A stretch of 64,000 bases of DNA, taken from the NCBI RefSeq assembly GCF_004000275.1, contig NZ_RCIP01000001.1, forward strand, positions 1,170,749 through 1,234,748. The letters run 5' to 3'. The translations under genes and the position numbers were made by a program. This DNA is from Saccharospirillum alexandrii. Its GTDB lineage: Bacteria; Pseudomonadota; Gammaproteobacteria; Pseudomonadales; Natronospirillaceae. The stretch's first letter is position 1. The number at the start of each line of letters is the position of its first letter. A model generated the notes under the pieces. That model searched no databases and was not told where the DNA came from. It saw only the letters and a program-made list of their open reading frames with translations. This document shows, piece by piece, positions 63,286 to 64,000 of this stretch.

Positions 63286-63538
63286 AATGAAAATCCTGTC
63301 CTGCGGTCAGGGCCTATTGCCCCAACCTGATTGGCGTCAGTCGCTCTACAGAATAGGACACAGCAAGATACCGGCCAGGACTGACCGTGGAACTAGCGCG
63401 CTGCTTGCACTGAATTGGTGCAAAGGATGAGCATCGCCCCATTTTTGCCGCCCACCAGCACCTTAATGGCGCGCGGGGTCCTGCACGAATACAAGGATTC
63501 AGGGATCGGGATACAACAGGGGAAGAACAGGAAATGAC

Positions 63539-63562
63539 GGCCCGGACGACAGTGCGCGGGCC
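63539..63562 (-). terminator. Weak terminator-like hairpin after the partial gene
   Basis: GGCCCG/CGGGCC arms around a 12-base loop lie about 25 bases after the stop of the gene ending at 63587, with only GTCATTTCC beyond. The rest of the 300-base gap (63286-63586) shows nothing definite. Confidence 0.35.
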
Positions 63563-63586
63563 AACCCAGCGAGAGTGGAGCAACAC

Positions 63587-64000
63587 TCAGCGGGCGTATT
63601 GTGCCCTGAGCTGGTCAAATTCAGCGATAACGCCATCCATCAGCTCGGCATCGAAGGGCTGCAAGCCGCTGACGATCAGCTTCTTGATGCCCGTACCCAC
63701 ACGCTGCCCACCAGCGACAATGTTGAACTCGAACAGGGCATCGCCCCGCTTGCCATTGACGATCAATGAGGTATTGGCCAGTTCGAGCGATGGCTGACTG
63801 ATATCAAGGTCAGTCAACTCGAATGCCATGCTCTCATAAATCACCAGCGGCCGGCGCGGGTTGAACATCACCTGATGCTTTTCCAGCAGGGGAACCATGA
63901 TGAAAGGGAAATTCTGGCCCGAGAACGCCACGTAACTGCGTGTCAGGTCTTCGATCAGGGCCGCATCGTGGCTGGTTTCACCGCTGTGCTCCAGGTGCAG
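63587..64000 (-). CDS. Unknown protein, C-terminal part only (possibly DUF945-like)
   Basis: The frame is open from the window edge to a stop at 63587, giving 137 residues without an N-terminus. The peptide has alternating hydrophobic and polar residues ('LVIYESMAFELTDLDISQ', 'ALFEFNIVAGGQ') that suggest beta structure and ends in a short helical stretch 'DGVIAEFDQLRAQYAR'. I do not recognise the family. A C-terminus of a DUF945-type exported protein is one possibility. An internal GTG at 63931 is an unlikely start because the reading frame continues upstream without a break. Confidence 0.6.
   Translation of the reverse strand: MHLEHSGETSHDAALIEDLTRSYVAFSGQNFPFIMVPLLEKHQVMFNPRRPLVIYESMAFELTDLDISQPSLELANTSLIVNGKRGDALFEFNIVAGGQRVGTGIKKLIVSGLQPFDAELMDGVIAEFDQLRAQYAR

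Noticed and set aside
63314-63586. A 90-codon frame on the minus strand ahead of the glycerate kinase
   Set aside because: No ribosome site, no recognisable domain and a low-information Arg/Ser/Val composition.

Overview
The window reads as a chromosomal segment of a marine or halophilic gammaproteobacterium. The order rpsF-rpsR-membrane gene-rplI-dnaB-alr, the tRNA-Met/tRNA-Gln cluster, a yeaG-yeaH-ycgB-type stress operon and class I fumarate hydratase are all typical of that class. A glycerol ABC importer plus glucosylglycerate-type osmolyte genes fits an Oceanospirillales relative such as Saccharospirillum or Reinekea. That placement is an inference from gene content, not from a search. 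I see no prophage, transposase, integrase or CRISPR array. Coding density is high.

Layout. 1-11.6 kb: the end of a BenE-like permease, an enoyl-CoA hydratase family protein, fumarate hydratase, a 1083-residue lipoprotein, an AraC regulator divergent from a MATE exporter, a HIT protein, and a ribokinase-family kinase/nucleoside hydrolase pair. 11.8-22.0 kb: a glycerol module. A six-gene GlpSTPQUV-type importer faces a sigma-54 enhancer-binding regulator, and glycerol kinase follows the regulator in convergent orientation. The regulator/importer intergenic region contains a near-consensus -24/-12 promoter and an upstream TGTTCA/TGAACA cluster. 22.6-24.8 kb: an ExbB/MotA-like plus OmpA-domain pair that looks like a proton-driven stator. 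24.9-29.9 kb: an unusual two-component locus whose kinase and response regulator genes sandwich a secreted Asp-rich protein and a TPR/outer-membrane-barrel protein, opposite a DUF4382-like Asp-rich lipoprotein.

30-34.4 kb: an acyltransferase, then a molybdopterin operon (moaA-mobA-moaB-moaC-moaD-moaE order) with a candidate Moco riboswitch leader. 34.5-39.4 kb: the PrkA kinase/YeaH/SpoVR operon behind a good sigma-54 promoter. 39.7-45.3 kb: ung, acuI-like, apt, a purine permease and mqo. 45.7-48.1 kb: a secreted cyanophycinase-like lipoprotein with an unassigned N-terminal half. 48.6-53.8 kb: alr, dnaB and the S6/S18/L9 operon. 53.9-57.1 kb: an M48 protease with LemA, then tRNA-Met and two tRNA-Gln. 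57.2-63.3 kb: a rhodanese, a polysaccharide deacetylase, fructose-1,6-bisphosphatase and a three-gene set (glycerate kinase, glucosyl-3-phosphoglycerate synthase, HAD phosphatase) that would make the compatible solute glucosylglycerate. A partial unknown gene closes the window.

Non-coding structure: three diverged copies of a nested palindromic intergenic element lie at about 1.0, 22.3 and 51.3 kb, and a compact three-way-junction-like structure lies at 11.68-11.74 kb between two convergent operons. The least conventional loci are the Asp-rich two-component locus, the sigma-54-controlled glycerol importer and the repeat family.
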